From positions 1 to 57,058 of the forward strand of contig DASXKV010000060.1 of the NCBI GenBank assembly GCA_036496605.1: a DNA stretch of 57,058 nt, read 5' to 3'. This DNA comes from Gemmatimonadaceae bacterium (GTDB lineage: Bacteria > Gemmatimonadota > Gemmatimonadetes > Gemmatimonadales > Gemmatimonadaceae). This document shows, piece after piece, positions 34,689 to 44,198 of the stretch. The translations under genes and the position numbers were made by a program. The notes under the pieces were generated by a model. It had not been told where the DNA came from. It saw nothing but the letters and a program-made list of their open reading frames with translations, and searched no databases. How positions within the stretch are numbered: the stretch's first letter is position 1; the number at the start of each line of letters is the position of its first letter.

Positions 34689-35717
34689 ATGCGTGGAGCA
34701 ACCTTAGTCAGCTTGCCGGCCTTCATGGCAGGTGTGATCGCGGCGTCGCTCAACATTTACGCCCTATCCGCCGGCGCCGACTTCGGCGGGGGAATCTGGG
34801 ATCTGCTCGCGACCGGTCCACGACGCGACAAGCAGCGCACTCTCATCGCTGATGCCATCGGTCCGATCTGGGAAGCGAATCATGTCTGGATGATCCTCGT
34901 GGTCGTCCTGCTCTTCACGGCCTTTCCGCCTGCATTCGCGCTTCTCATGACCATTCTCCATGTGCCGATTACACTGATGCTGTTCGGCATCGTGCTGCGC
35001 GGTTCGTCATTCACCTTCCGGAGCTACGATAGTCGGCGCGACGTTGTGCAGCGGCGCTGGGGGCGCATTTTCGCGATCGCGAGCACGGCAACCCCCCTCC
35101 TTCTCGGTTGTATCATCGGCACGATCGCCACTGGCGTGCTGCGCTCGACCCAGGTCGAGCTCGATGCGGCATATGTCCAGGTCTACGTGCGCCCCTGGCT
35201 CCGTCCTTTCCCTGTTGGCGTCGGCGTTCTGGCGCTCGCGTTGTTCTCATTTCTTGCGGCGGTGTATTTGACGGTCGAAGCAAAGGAGGACGCGCTGCGC
35301 GAGGACTTCCGAACGCGTGCGCTCCTCGCCTCGGTCGCCGTCGCGGCTATTGCGCTGCTCGACCTTGTACTCGCGAGGTCGAGTGCGCCACTGGTGTGGT
35401 CGGAGCTTACCGAAGGCAGCGTTGCGACGCTGCTTCGCGCCGGTGCCGCCCTCGCCGCGTTAGGCGCGATGGTTGGGCTGTGGCGGCGGAACTATGCAGC
35501 GGCACGCATCGCTGCGATTATCGAAGTCTCGTTCGTCGTCTGGGGATGGGCTCTCGGTCAATTCCCCTATCTCGTCCCGCCGGACGTAACGATCGACGGC
35601 GCCGCTGCGCCAAGCTTGACGCTGAGGTTGCTCGCCATCGCGCTGTTTGTGGGGCTTGTTCTCCTTGCACCATCTCTTCGCTATCTCTACAGGGTCTTCA
35701 AGAAGACAGCCGGCTGA
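34689..35717 (+). CDS. cydB: Cytochrome bd-type quinol oxidase subunit II
   Basis: A 342-residue, roughly eight-helix partner of CydA. The N-terminal signature YALSAGADFGGGIWDLLATG and the following IGPIWEANHVWMILVVVLLF are diagnostic for CydB, as is the conserved PFPVGVGVLALALFSFLAAV stretch. The start (ATG 34689) follows the cydA stop by two bases, indicating coupling. No cydX-like small peptide and no cydDC assembly ABC transporter are in the window. It contains one CGTTAGGC motif, read as Ala-Leu(TTA)-Gly. Confidence 0.93.
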   Translation: MRGATLVSLPAFMAGVIAASLNIYALSAGADFGGGIWDLLATGPRRDKQRTLIADAIGPIWEANHVWMILVVVLLFTAFPPAFALLMTILHVPITLMLFGIVLRGSSFTFRSYDSRRDVVQRRWGRIFAIASTATPLLLGCIIGTIATGVLRSTQVELDAAYVQVYVRPWLRPFPVGVGVLALALFSFLAAVYLTVEAKEDALREDFRTRALLASVAVAAIALLDLVLARSSAPLVWSELTEGSVATLLRAGAALAALGAMVGLWRRNYAAARIAAIIEVSFVVWGWALGQFPYLVPPDVTIDGAAAPSLTLRLLAIALFVGLVLLAPSLRYLYRVFKKTAG

Positions 35718-35754
35718 AACTGCAGTGACATCCGCACCTAACGAGGACCGCAAC

Positions 35755-36291
35755 ATGGAAACAGCCACCGAAGCCCGAGCCCGGCGCGACTACCGTGCCA
35801 GCCCCCTGGCAACGCCAACCGATCTGAAACCGGCGGCGACGCAAGACATCACTGCGGCGCTGAACGTGATTCTCGCTGACGTATTCGCGCTCTATGTCAA
35901 GACGAAGAACTTCCACTGGCACATGAGCGGTGCCCACTTTCGCGACTATCACCTGCTCTTCGACGAACAGGCTGACCAGATCTTCGCGATGACCGACCCC
36001 GTGGCAGAGCGCGTGCGTAAGGTTGGCGGCCTGACCATCCGATCAATCGGGGAGATCGGGCGCCTGCAGCGCATCATGGACAACGACGCCGAGTATGTCT
36101 CGGCGCTCGACATGCTCGCGGAGCTCCGCGACGACAACAAGACGCTTCTCGGCGCGTTGCGCTCGGCACACGACGTCTGCGATGAGCATGGCGACGTCGC
36201 GACCACGAGCCTCATCGAGGTGTGGATCGACGAGACCGAGCGGCGCCTCTGGTTCCTCTTCGAGGCCGCGGAGCGCGATAGAACGGAATGA
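35755..36291 (+). CDS. dps: Dps/ferritin-like DNA-protection protein
   Basis: A 178-residue Dps-family protein. The ferroxidase motif is complete: NFHWHMSGAHFRDYHLLFDE, then QADQIFAMTDPVAERVRKVG, giving the inter-subunit His, His, Asp and Glu iron ligands. A ~35-residue charged N-terminal tail (EARARRDYRAS) precedes it and may bind DNA. Start at the ATG 35755 with GAGG upstream; a GTG at 35725 is possible. Dodecamers oxidise ferrous iron with peroxide and shield DNA. It follows cydAB by 37 bp, so an oxygen- or redox-stress operon is plausible. Confidence 0.92.
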   Translation: METATEARARRDYRASPLATPTDLKPAATQDITAALNVILADVFALYVKTKNFHWHMSGAHFRDYHLLFDEQADQIFAMTDPVAERVRKVGGLTIRSIGEIGRLQRIMDNDAEYVSALDMLAELRDDNKTLLGALRSAHDVCDEHGDVATTSLIEVWIDETERRLWFLFEAAERDRTE

Positions 36292-36354
36292 CGGTTGGAG
36301 GACGTCGGGCGCGCGCTCTTAGCGGTCCGTGGCTCGGCGACGTGCGTCGAGACG

Positions 36355-37356
36355 TCACACCACCTTGATGACTACTTTTCCGGTCGCCCGACCGGACTCA
36401 GAGTACGCGAGTGCGTCACGCACTTGCTCGAGCGGAAACACCTTGTCCACCAGCGGCTTGATTATGCCCCGTTCCACGAGGCGTGTGATTTCGCCCAGCT
36501 GTGCGCCGTCGGCGCGCATGAAAAGATACTCATAGCGCCCATTGTGGCGCCGCGCTGCGGCAGTCGCCTTTCGAGACATCACGCGGATCGCCAGAACGAT
36601 GATCGGGTTCAGTCCCCAGCTCCGCGCAAACGCGGCTGACGGCGTATTGCCAATGCTCACAACGACGCCGCCGGGTTTCACACACTCAAAACTCCGCACG
36701 AGCGTGTCACCGCCCGCGCTGTCCAGCACCACGTCGCAGTCTTTGGCGACGTCTTCGAAGCGTTCGCTGCGGTAATCAATCGCGACGTCCGCGCCCAGGC
36801 GCCTCACGAGTTCCGCATTGCGTTGCCCTACTGTGGTGAAAACCGTTGCGCCCAGGTGGCGGGCCAACTGGATCGCCACGCTGCCGACGCCACCGCTACC
36901 CGCGTGAATCAACACCCGCTGGTTCGCGCGCAACTTTCCAATTTCCACCAATGCCTGCCACGCCGTCAGCGCGACCAACGGAAGTGACGCGGCTTCTTCA
37001 AACGTTTCGTTCGTTGGCTTGAGGGCGGCAACGCCTTCGCGGACAACGGCAAATTCAGCAAACGCTCCAATGCGATTCTTGTCCAGACGCGCATAGATCG
37101 CGTCGCCTTTCTTGAAGCGCGTCACCTGTGCGCCTACGTCGGAAACGACGCCTGCAAGATCATTACCCAGCACCAGCGGGAACCGATATTTGAGCAGCAG
37201 TTTCAACGCTCCTTTGCGCGTTTTGATATCCAGCGGATTCACGCTGGCGGCGTGCACTTGGACTAACAGATCCATTGGGCCTGTAACGGGAATGGCGATG
37301 TCCTTCACCTGCACAAGCTCATTACGCCCGTAGCGGTCGATCAGTGCGGCCTTCAT
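36355..37356 (-). CDS. Zinc-independent medium-chain dehydrogenase (quinone oxidoreductase-like)
   Basis: A 333-residue MDR-superfamily NADP(H)-dependent oxidoreductase. The GroES-like domain (MKAALIDRYGRNELVQVKDI, FPLVLGNDLAGVVSDVGAQV) is followed by a Rossmann fold with HAGSGGVGSVAIQLARHLGA (an AXXGXXG-type dinucleotide loop) and a C-terminus KPLVDKVFPLEQVRDALAYS ending GKVVIKVV. Neither the structural nor the catalytic zinc cysteine set is present, which fits quinone/alkenal reductases. It is convergent with dps. The electron acceptor is not known. Confidence 0.9.
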   Translation of the reverse strand: MKAALIDRYGRNELVQVKDIAIPVTGPMDLLVQVHAASVNPLDIKTRKGALKLLLKYRFPLVLGNDLAGVVSDVGAQVTRFKKGDAIYARLDKNRIGAFAEFAVVREGVAALKPTNETFEEAASLPLVALTAWQALVEIGKLRANQRVLIHAGSGGVGSVAIQLARHLGATVFTTVGQRNAELVRRLGADVAIDYRSERFEDVAKDCDVVLDSAGGDTLVRSFECVKPGGVVVSIGNTPSAAFARSWGLNPIIVLAIRVMSRKATAAARRHNGRYEYLFMRADGAQLGEITRLVERGIIKPLVDKVFPLEQVRDALAYSESGRATGKVVIKVV

Positions 37357-37557
37357 GGATTTGTGTGCGATCGGGGATTCCCGGACAATACTTCCACGCT
37401 TTCGCCGACGGAAAGCGAATGGCCGCCCGGAGAGGTTCTCATATATATCGCGGAGTTCGGGTACACGCGCTTATCGCGGTCCGATGCTGCCCCCGAACAT
37501 CTCCCGCCCTCGCGCATGACGGCAGTGAGCAACCACCAGCGCCATACGCAACGCTCG

Positions 37558-38994
37558 TTAGGTGCCACTCCGGAACGCGGAGACGAGCTGGCGGAGCGCC
37601 TCGGCCTGGGCCGCCAGTTGCTGCGACGTGGCAGCTAGCTCCTCGGCCGAGCGCGCGTTGTCGCGCGCGCTGGCCTCCACATCGCTCACGGCCCGGCATA
37701 CCTCGCCGAGGTCCGCGGTCTGCTCGCCCGACGCGGCCACGGTGCGCTCCACCATCTGCGACGTCTGGCGGATGGAGGGGCCGAGCCGCTCGAGGACCTT
37801 CCCGGCGTTGCTCGTGACGAGGCCCCCGGACTGGGCGAAGCCGATGACCTCGTGGAGCACGTTCTGTGTGTGCGTGGCGAGGCGGCGCACCTCCTCGGCC
37901 ACGACGGCGAAACCGCGCCCCGCGTCGCCGGCGCGGGCGGCCTCGATGCTGGCGTTGAGCGCCAGCAGGTGGGTCCAGTCCGAGAGCTTGTCGATGTCGG
38001 CCGCCTTTGTGGCGATCCGCTCGAGGACGTCGACTGCCTCGCGCATGGCCTTGCCCGCCGCGTCGGCGTTCTTGGCACTCTCGGCGGCGAGGGCCTCCAT
38101 CGCCCTGCTGTCCTCCACTGTGCCTGCGATGTATTCCTGCACCTGCTCGACGATGGTCGTCGTCTCGCTCACCGCCGACGCGGCGGAGCCGGTGCTGTCG
38201 GAGAGCTTCTGGGCCGACGCGGAGACCGCGCCCGACGCCTTTGCTACGATGTCCGCGGTGGACTGCAGCTCGCGCATGAGTTGCGACAAGGCGTCGCTCA
38301 TGGCGCCGAACGCGAGGGCGAAGCTGTCGCGGTCGGAGCGCGGCGATACGCGACTCGTTAGGTCACCGGCTGCGATACGATCCGCCACCGCGGCCATGTC
38401 GCCGAGATAACGCACCATCTCGGTGAAGGCGTTGCCGAACCGGTCGCGCGACGAGCGCGGTGACACGCGGACGGCGAGGTCCCCACTGGCGATCGCGCCG
38501 GCGTGGAGCGCCATCTCGTCCATGTAGGACGACAGCCGCGCCATCGCTCGCAGGAGTTGACCGATCTCGTCGTCGCCAGCGTCAGGGATGGCCAGCCCGC
38601 CTTCGCCGTGCGCGAGTTGGTCGGCCATGAGAGCGGCGGTCCGTATGGGCTCGGTGATGGACCGGCTCATGGCGTTGGCGAGCATGGCCAGCGCGCCCAC
38701 GGCGCCAAGCGTGATGAGCGCGGTGAGGAGCCAGGACGCACGCTGGAGCATGCGCACGCGCTCGAGCGCCGCCGGGCCGTCGAGGTGCGCCATGCGCGCC
38801 TCGGTCACGAGACCGAAAGTGACCGTGAGCGCGAGGAGAAGCAGCAGCGCCGCCGCCGCCACGGTCGGGAGGAGACGGAGCTTCTGCTGGACGTTCGACT
38901 TGTGGAGGAAGCGCTGGAGCGCTTCGGGCAGGGGCGGCGGCTCCGCGCGAACGGAGCCGGCCGCGTCTGCCTCCAGGTCGACTACAGCCGTCAC
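37558..38994 (-). CDS. Methyl-accepting chemotaxis-like protein with tandem HAMP repeats
   Basis: A 478-residue transducer. The start is a GTG whose bases overlap the upstream stop (GTGA), so it is coupled to the DUF4383 gene. Order: short cytoplasmic N-terminus, TM1 ([20 protein letters not shown]), only ~25-30 extracytoplasmic residues, TM2 ([20 protein letters not shown]), a HAMP, then two more HAMP-like modules with near-repeat ends [17 protein letters not shown] and [16 protein letters not shown], then the signalling hairpin with [20 protein letters not shown] and [15 protein letters not shown]. With almost no external domain it probably senses membrane or cytoplasmic cues. No che genes are adjacent. 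Confidence 0.88.
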   Translation of the reverse strand: MTAVVDLEADAAGSVRAEPPPLPEALQRFLHKSNVQQKLRLLPTVAAAALLLLLALTVTFGLVTEARMAHLDGPAALERVRMLQRASWLLTALITLGAVGALAMLANAMSRSITEPIRTAALMADQLAHGEGGLAIPDAGDDEIGQLLRAMARLSSYMDEMALHAGAIASGDLAVRVSPRSSRDRFGNAFTEMVRYLGDMAAVADRIAAGDLTSRVSPRSDRDSFALAFGAMSDALSQLMRELQSTADIVAKASGAVSASAQKLSDSTGSAASAVSETTTIVEQVQEYIAGTVEDSRAMEALAAESAKNADAAGKAMREAVDVLERIATKAADIDKLSDWTHLLALNASIEAARAGDAGRGFAVVAEEVRRLATHTQNVLHEVIGFAQSGGLVTSNAGKVLERLGPSIRQTSQMVERTVAASGEQTADLGEVCRAVSDVEASARDNARSAEELAATSQQLAAQAEALRQLVSAFRSGT

Positions 38995-39419
38995 GCCGCC
39001 CGGCGAGGCTGCGCAGCGGGCTGCGGAGCGGCAGCGGGAGCGAACCACATGGCCCAGAAGCCGGCGCCCGCGAGGCCTACGGCAAGCACGAGATGGAGCA
39101 CCACGTCGTAGCCGCCGATGGGCACGATGCCGAGCAGCACGGGCGTGAACATGCCGCAGATGGCGAGGACGAGGTAGGCGGCGCCGCTGCCGAGGGCGTA
39201 GGCGACGGAGCGACCTGCGCTGCGGCCCGCCCACACGCCCCAGGCGCCAAAGAGTATGTGCACGGCATTATGCAGCGCGTTCACGGGGAAGAAACCGAGG
39301 AGCATGCCCGTGGACATGTTCATCATCGTGTGTCCGGCGGCGCCGGCGGCGAAGCCGAACGCGCCCACGACGAGAAAGAGTATTCCGGACACGGTAGCCA
39401 CTCGCTGAATCGACGGCAT
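38991..39419 (-). CDS. DUF4383-domain membrane protein
   Basis: A 142-residue protein with four helices: [60 protein letters not shown] and [20 protein letters not shown]. The motif [14 protein letters not shown] is characteristic of DUF4383 proteins, whose function is unknown. Its stop overlaps the GTG start of the MCP-like protein, so the two are made together; a possible role is as membrane partner of that transducer (inference from coupling only). The tail is Ala/Pro-rich. Confidence 0.8.
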   Translation of the reverse strand: MPSIQRVATVSGILFLVVGAFGFAAGAAGHTMMNMSTGMLLGFFPVNALHNAVHILFGAWGVWAGRSAGRSVAYALGSGAAYLVLAICGMFTPVLLGIVPIGGYDVVLHLVLAVGLAGAGFWAMWFAPAAAPQPAAQPRRAA

Positions 39420-39592
39420 CGTGAGTCTCCGGTTGATGGGAGGGTGTGAGGATCGAGTCGCCCGCCGAAGCGGGCGCGCAGGGGAGTTTGAAGAACGACT
39501 GGCTCCCTGCGGCCGGAGTCACGCAAAGAGGAGCGTCGCGCTGCGAAGCGGCGGCGGAACATACCCTCCCGAAAGCGCGCGAGCTTGAGACT

Positions 39593-39714
39593 CGAGAGGT
39601 GAGTTATGAGATCCGGCCTACTCCGTGAGGCGTTGCGGGCATCTCACCCGCCATCAGCGGGTGAGATGCCGGCGTGCCACATCGAAAGGGCCGGATCTCA
39701 TAACTCACCTCTCG
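39593..39714. repeat. Nested palindrome (cruciform-forming element)
   Basis: Outer arms 39593-39618 and 39689-39714 are perfect 26-bp reverse complements. Inside them a second perfect inverted repeat, arms GGCATCTCACCCGC (39638-39651) and GCGGGTGAGATGCC (39657-39670), closes on the loop CATCA. Outer and inner arms share similar text (GTGAG...GAGAT..CGGC), as if one had arisen from the other. It sits between the DUF4383 gene start and the FAD-oxidase gene end. It may be a REP/MITE-like element, or a very large terminator for the FAD gene. The rest of the 392-bp gap (39420-39811) holds no gene. Confidence 0.75.
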
Positions 39715-39811
39715 CTTCTGGAGCTCGGTCTCGACGCGACTGGTCCCGAAATTATCGCGAAGAACCCGGATTTTATACCAGATTCACGATGCTCGGGAAA
39801 GCGCCGGCGTG

Positions 39812-41230
39812 CTACTGCTCTAGCCTCACCGGCTCCGTGCGCGGCTGTAGTTGCGGCGCATAACGAGGCAGGCCCGCCGCGTCGCCGACGTCCGCGACGG
39901 CAATATTCTGGTTGCGCCGAAAACGGTTGCCGGGGTCATACTTCGCCTTCACCTCACGCAGCCGCGCATAGTTGCCGCCATAGGCTTCAGCCACGCGGTT
40001 GCCCTCATCCTCGTTGAGCGCATTGACATAGACCAGCGCAGCTGACCATGGCTGCATCGCTTGGTAGAATGAACGCGTCCAGCCAATCTGGCGCGCATCA
40101 TCACTCGCGTCATTCCACAAACTGAGCACGACCAAATCGATGGCCTGGCCCCGACTCGGGAACGATGTCGCCGCTGGCGACACGCGGGCTACGGCACCGT
40201 GTGCATGCTCGAGCAACATGACCGTGCGCGGCGACGGGCATGACTCGGCGAACTTCACGAACGTATCGATCGCCGCGTCCGGCAAGTCACGAAGGTACCC
40301 GGATTTCCAATAGCTTCGCAGGCCGTGGGGCACCGCGGCGTCGAGCATCTGCTGCATCGCGACGTACGGCATCCGCGCGACAAGATCGGCGACGGGAGGG
40401 CCGAAGGCCTGTAATGGCGCGAGTAGCCGCTCGCCTTCCTCCAAATCAGCCCCGGTCCACGCCGGAACGATGGCAATCATCGGAACGCCTTCCGGACTCG
40501 TTAGTGCCGCGGCATAAACCACCAACTCGTCAGGCAACTCGCTGACGAACTCGCGAAAGAACGTCAGTACTTCACGCGCTCGTGTCAGCGGATGAAGCAG
40601 CATCCCGGAGATCACCGTCCCCACGGGATGGAGCCGATACGTGATGGAGGTGACGACACCGAAGTTGCCGCCGCCGCCCTTGAGCGCCCAAAAAAGATCG
40701 GCGTGCTCCTCGGCGCTGACGGTGATCAACTCCCCATCCGCTGTGACGACGTCATAGGCAAGCGTGTTGTCACACGAGAGGCCGCACCGTCCAAGGAGCC
40801 AGCCGATACCGCCGCCGAGCGTGAGACCGGCGATCCCCGTGGTCGAGACGAGGCCGCCCGTTGTCGCGAGACCGTGGGCCTGCGTCGCGCGATCGAACTC
40901 CGCCCACGTTAGGCCAGTCTCCGCGATCGCAGTGCGTGCGACTGGATCGACGGTGATGCGCTTCATCGGCGAGAGGTCGATCACGAGTCCATCGTCGAGC
41001 ATCGCCAATCCGGCGACACCGTGGCCCCCGGCGCGCACCGCCGGATAAAGATCTTCTCGAGCAGCGAAGCGCACGGCCGCGACTACATCTTCGACGCTGG
41101 TGCAGCGCGCAATCGCCGCCGGGCGGCGGTCGATCATTCCATTCCAGATGCGGCGGGCGTCGTCGTAGCCGGCGGAACTCGGAGTCAAGAGCTCCCCTCT
41201 GAATTCCCGTCTGAGAGGTTCAGTGTTCAT
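39812..41230 (-). CDS. FAD-binding oxidoreductase of the berberine-bridge-enzyme family
   Basis: A 472-residue VAO/PCMH flavoprotein. The FAD domain includes YPAVRAGGHGVAGLAMLDDG (the GGHG His is the usual covalent 8-alpha attachment site), GLVSTTGIAGLTLGGGIGWL, GRCGLSCDNTLAYDVVTADG and LFWALKGGGGNFGVVTSITY. The C-terminal BBE motif is YGGNYARLREVKAKYDPGNR, then FRRNQNI. No signal peptide was seen. Members oxidise alcohols, sugars or alkaloid-like compounds with oxygen as acceptor; the substrate is unknown. It is a single gene. Confidence 0.92.
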   Translation of the reverse strand: MNTEPLRREFRGELLTPSSAGYDDARRIWNGMIDRRPAAIARCTSVEDVVAAVRFAAREDLYPAVRAGGHGVAGLAMLDDGLVIDLSPMKRITVDPVARTAIAETGLTWAEFDRATQAHGLATTGGLVSTTGIAGLTLGGGIGWLLGRCGLSCDNTLAYDVVTADGELITVSAEEHADLFWALKGGGGNFGVVTSITYRLHPVGTVISGMLLHPLTRAREVLTFFREFVSELPDELVVYAAALTSPEGVPMIAIVPAWTGADLEEGERLLAPLQAFGPPVADLVARMPYVAMQQMLDAAVPHGLRSYWKSGYLRDLPDAAIDTFVKFAESCPSPRTVMLLEHAHGAVARVSPAATSFPSRGQAIDLVVLSLWNDASDDARQIGWTRSFYQAMQPWSAALVYVNALNEDEGNRVAEAYGGNYARLREVKAKYDPGNRFRRNQNIAVADVGDAAGLPRYAPQLQPRTEPVRLEQ

Positions 41231-41361
41231 GGTTCCCCTCCGCAGCTATGCGAGTGGCGTGTCGACGATTTCGGTGGCATCGACAATACCGCATCCGGAT
41301 GACGCGTGCAACAAGGTTCGGCACCACTTTAGTAGACACTGATGGCTGATGCCGCGTGGCG

Positions 41362-42501
41362 TCAGTAGCTCCTTCCCGCTCCGCCACCGCCCGCCGAGCC
41401 ACCACCGAAGCTCGAGCCGCCACCGCCTCCACCGCCACCGCCGCCGCCACCAGAGCTGCCCGAGTCGTTTGACGACGACGTGGTCACGACGATCTGCGAG
41501 ATGACTTCGCGCCGCACGTCCTTGAAGCCACAGCTCTCACATTCGCGGTAAATGGCGCGCAGCCCGTCGGAGACAGTCGTTGCGACTTGGAGCGTGACCG
41601 AACGCGTCTCGCACGTCCGCCGCCGGCATTTCGGGCACTCCTTGTACTTGCTGAACCACTTCGGGTATGGGATCACGAGGCGCTGCTCGCATTGTGGACA
41701 GACCCACACGTCGTAGTCGACGCTGCCGAGCCGTTCCTCGAGACCTTCTTCGCGCGTGAGCATCGCGTCGTCCTCGGCTTCGCTCAAGAGGCGCATCTTC
41801 CCATGACCGGCGGGGCAGCGACGCGGTCGCCGACGACGCCACAGTGGAAGGAACCCCATGCCGGCACCCACGAGCACGAGCATCCCGAGCGGCACGAGTA
41901 ACCAGGATTTGTTTCCACGCGACTCTTTGACGGCACTCGTTGCCCGCCCCGGCGCGATCGCTTCGGGACGCCACGCCGTCTCCTCTCGCGCTGCGTCGGC
42001 GAGCTTCTGCACCCCCTGCAGCATGCCGCCGTCGAAGTTGCCGGCGCGAAAAGACGGGAGCACCCAGTTGTCGAGGATGCGTCCAGTGCGCGCGTCGGGG
42101 AGTACGCCTTCGAGACCGTAGCCGACGCTCACGTAGGTCTTCCGAAGCGGCGGTGACCAGAGGAAAACGATGCCGTTGTCCCGCTGCCGCTTTCCGACGC
42201 CCCAGCGGCGGTGGAGGAGGAGCGCTGCGTCCGCGGGATCGAGTCCGTCGAGCGAATCGAGGACAACGACGGCCATCTCGATCGACTTCTCGCGCTCGAG
42301 TTTGTCGATGATCCCGTCGATCGACTGCACGGTCGAGTTGGCGAGATGGTGCGCGGGATCCGCGACCCACGTGCCGTTCGTCTCGCGCGGGTTCTTCACC
42401 CACGACAACCGCCTGTCCTTCCCAGTGCTCGAAGGCACCTGCACGAGGAGGAGAGTCGCCGCAAGCGCGGTGGGAAGTCTCAGAAGAGGAAAGCGCATCA
42501 T
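41362..42501 (-). CDS. TPM-domain membrane protein with zinc-ribbon and poly-glycine tail
   Basis: A 379-residue exported protein. Signal peptide ~1-27; TPM domain (about 45-165) with IDKLEREKSIEMAVVVLDSL, RWGVGKRQRDNGIVFLW and RKTYVSVGYGLEGVLPDART; TM helix near residue 200 (WLLVPLGMLVLVGAGMGFLP); a cytoplasmic region with Cys pairs (RRCPAGHGK, VCPQCEQRL, ECPKCRRRTC, ECESCGFKD) forming zinc-ribbon-like modules; and a C-terminal tail with a run of about 12 Gly, then SSFGGGSAGGGGAGRSY. TPM proteins such as YgcG/Psb32 act in envelope or photosystem maintenance; the role here is unknown. Its ATG overlaps the SulP stop. Confidence 0.85.
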   Translation of the reverse strand: MMRFPLLRLPTALAATLLLVQVPSSTGKDRRLSWVKNPRETNGTWVADPAHHLANSTVQSIDGIIDKLEREKSIEMAVVVLDSLDGLDPADAALLLHRRWGVGKRQRDNGIVFLWSPPLRKTYVSVGYGLEGVLPDARTGRILDNWVLPSFRAGNFDGGMLQGVQKLADAAREETAWRPEAIAPGRATSAVKESRGNKSWLLVPLGMLVLVGAGMGFLPLWRRRRPRRCPAGHGKMRLLSEAEDDAMLTREEGLEERLGSVDYDVWVCPQCEQRLVIPYPKWFSKYKECPKCRRRTCETRSVTLQVATTVSDGLRAIYRECESCGFKDVRREVISQIVVTTSSSNDSGSSGGGGGGGGGGGGSSFGGGSAGGGGAGRSY

Positions 42502-44198
42502 GCGACAGCAGGCCGCTTGCCGGTCGTGCCGAGGAGTTTGCGGAGCTCGAGCTCCTCGTTTGCGCGCTCGAGCGCTGCATCGAGCGTCGGTAGAATGTGC
42601 TCTTCTCCGATCTCGTCGATCAGCACCGAGCGCTGAAGCGCCTGCAAAGGCTGCGGCTGTACTTCACAGAGCAGCACCATCGTACCATCGCCGCGGCTGC
42701 GGTGCACGACATCCTTGAGGGCGTGCAATCCCGTTGCATCGATCGCCGGAACGCGACGCATACGAAGGATCAGGACTTTGGGCTTTCCGGCAACAAGAGC
42801 AAGCGTATCTTTGAATGTCTCGGCGGCGCCAAAGAAGAACGGACCGTTGATCTCGTAAATGTCGATGCCCCGTGGCGCGACGGGCGTTGAGAGCTCGTCG
42901 CCTGCTCCGTCCTCGAGCATTTCATTCGGCACGAGGCTGACGCTCGCCAGACTCGCCATGCGGCGCATGAAGAGAAACGCCGCGAGCACCATTCCGACCT
43001 CGATCGCGACAGTAAGATCGACGAAGATCGTGAGCGCGAATGTGCTGAGCAGCACGACGACGTCGCTTCGCGGGGACGTCAGTTCGGCGCGGAAGACGCG
43101 CCACTCGCTCATCTGATATGCGACGACGAGTAGAATTCCCGCCAGCGTCGCCATGGGAATGAGCGCCGCCCAGCGGCCGAAGAAGAGCGTGATCAGCAGG
43201 ACCGTAATCGCATGCGTCATCCCGGCGACCGGAGTGCGGCCTCCATTCTTGATGTTGGTCGCCGTGCGAGCGATCGCTCCCGTTGCTGGAATCCCGCCAA
43301 AGAGTGGCGACACGATGTTCGCGACGCCTTGCGCCACCAGCTCCATGTTGGACCGATGCTGCCCACCGATCATTCCGTCGGAGACGACGGCCGAGAGGAG
43401 CGATTCGATCGCGCCGAGGAGCGCGATCGTGAACGCGGGCCTAACGAGTCGGACTGCATCCGCATAGCCGAGGTGCGGTACGACCGGCCGCGGTAGACTG
43501 GCGGCAAGCGATCCGAAGCGACTTCCGATGGTTTCGACGTTCAGATGCATCAACTGCACGATCGCTGTCGTGGCGAGCAACGCGACGAGTGGACCAGGAA
43601 TGCGACGACTCACGCGTGGCCACAACGCGATGATGACGATCGACGCGATGCAAACTCCCGTCGCCGCGCCGTTGATCGTTCCAAAGTGCTGCGCAAACGT
43701 TCGAAAGCGTTCGACGAAGTCGGCGGGGACGGCGCCCATGCGGAGGCCGAAGGCATCCTTGATTTCACCGCTCGCGATGATGACCGCGATACCGGAAGTG
43801 AAGCCGGTGATCAGCGGGTGAGGTATGAAGCGAATGGCGGCGCCGAGTCGGGCGAGGCCGAAGCCGATGAGCAGCACGCCAGCCATCAGCGTGGCGATCG
43901 TTAGGCCTTCGAGGCCATACTGTTGCACGATCCCGTACACGATCACGACAAACGCGCCGGTCGGCCCGCCGATCTGAACGCGTGAGCCGCCCAGCGCCGA
44001 GATGACGAATCCGGCGACGATTGCGGTGTAGAGTCCGCGATTCGGTGTTACGCCGCTCGCGATCGCAAACGCAATCGACAGCGGAAGGGCCACGACACCC
44101 ACGATGACCCCGGCAGTGAGATCGCGGACGAACTGTTCGCGGGAGTATTGCCTGAGGGTTGTGGCCAGCTTCGGAACAAACGCGTGGACTGGCGGCAC
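42498..44198 (-). CDS. SulP-family anion transporter with STAS domain
   Basis: A ~566-residue SLC26/SulP inner-membrane transporter. The first motif is LTAGVIVGVVALPLSIAFAI, then GGSRVQIGGPTGAFVVIVYG and LLGAIESLLSAVVSDGMIGG; about 12-14 membrane spans. The C-terminal STAS domain has GIDIYEINGPFFFGAAETFK and VPAIDATGLHALKDVV. Family substrates are sulfate, bicarbonate or carboxylates; the residues do not settle which. The true start is uncertain: a GTG at 44198 gives a normal N-terminus, while the frame stays open to 44351 with unlikely residues. It is cotranscribed with the TPM gene by a 4-bp overlap. Confidence 0.9.
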   Translation of the reverse strand: MPPVHAFVPKLATTLRQYSREQFVRDLTAGVIVGVVALPLSIAFAIASGVTPNRGLYTAIVAGFVISALGGSRVQIGGPTGAFVVIVYGIVQQYGLEGLTIATLMAGVLLIGFGLARLGAAIRFIPHPLITGFTSGIAVIIASGEIKDAFGLRMGAVPADFVERFRTFAQHFGTINGAATGVCIASIVIIALWPRVSRRIPGPLVALLATTAIVQLMHLNVETIGSRFGSLAASLPRPVVPHLGYADAVRLVRPAFTIALLGAIESLLSAVVSDGMIGGQHRSNMELVAQGVANIVSPLFGGIPATGAIARTATNIKNGGRTPVAGMTHAITVLLITLFFGRWAALIPMATLAGILLVVAYQMSEWRVFRAELTSPRSDVVVLLSTFALTIFVDLTVAIEVGMVLAAFLFMRRMASLASVSLVPNEMLEDGAGDELSTPVAPRGIDIYEINGPFFFGAAETFKDTLALVAGKPKVLILRMRRVPAIDATGLHALKDVVHRSRGDGTMVLLCEVQPQPLQALQRSVLIDEIGEEHILPTLDAALERANEELELRKLLGTTGKRPAVA

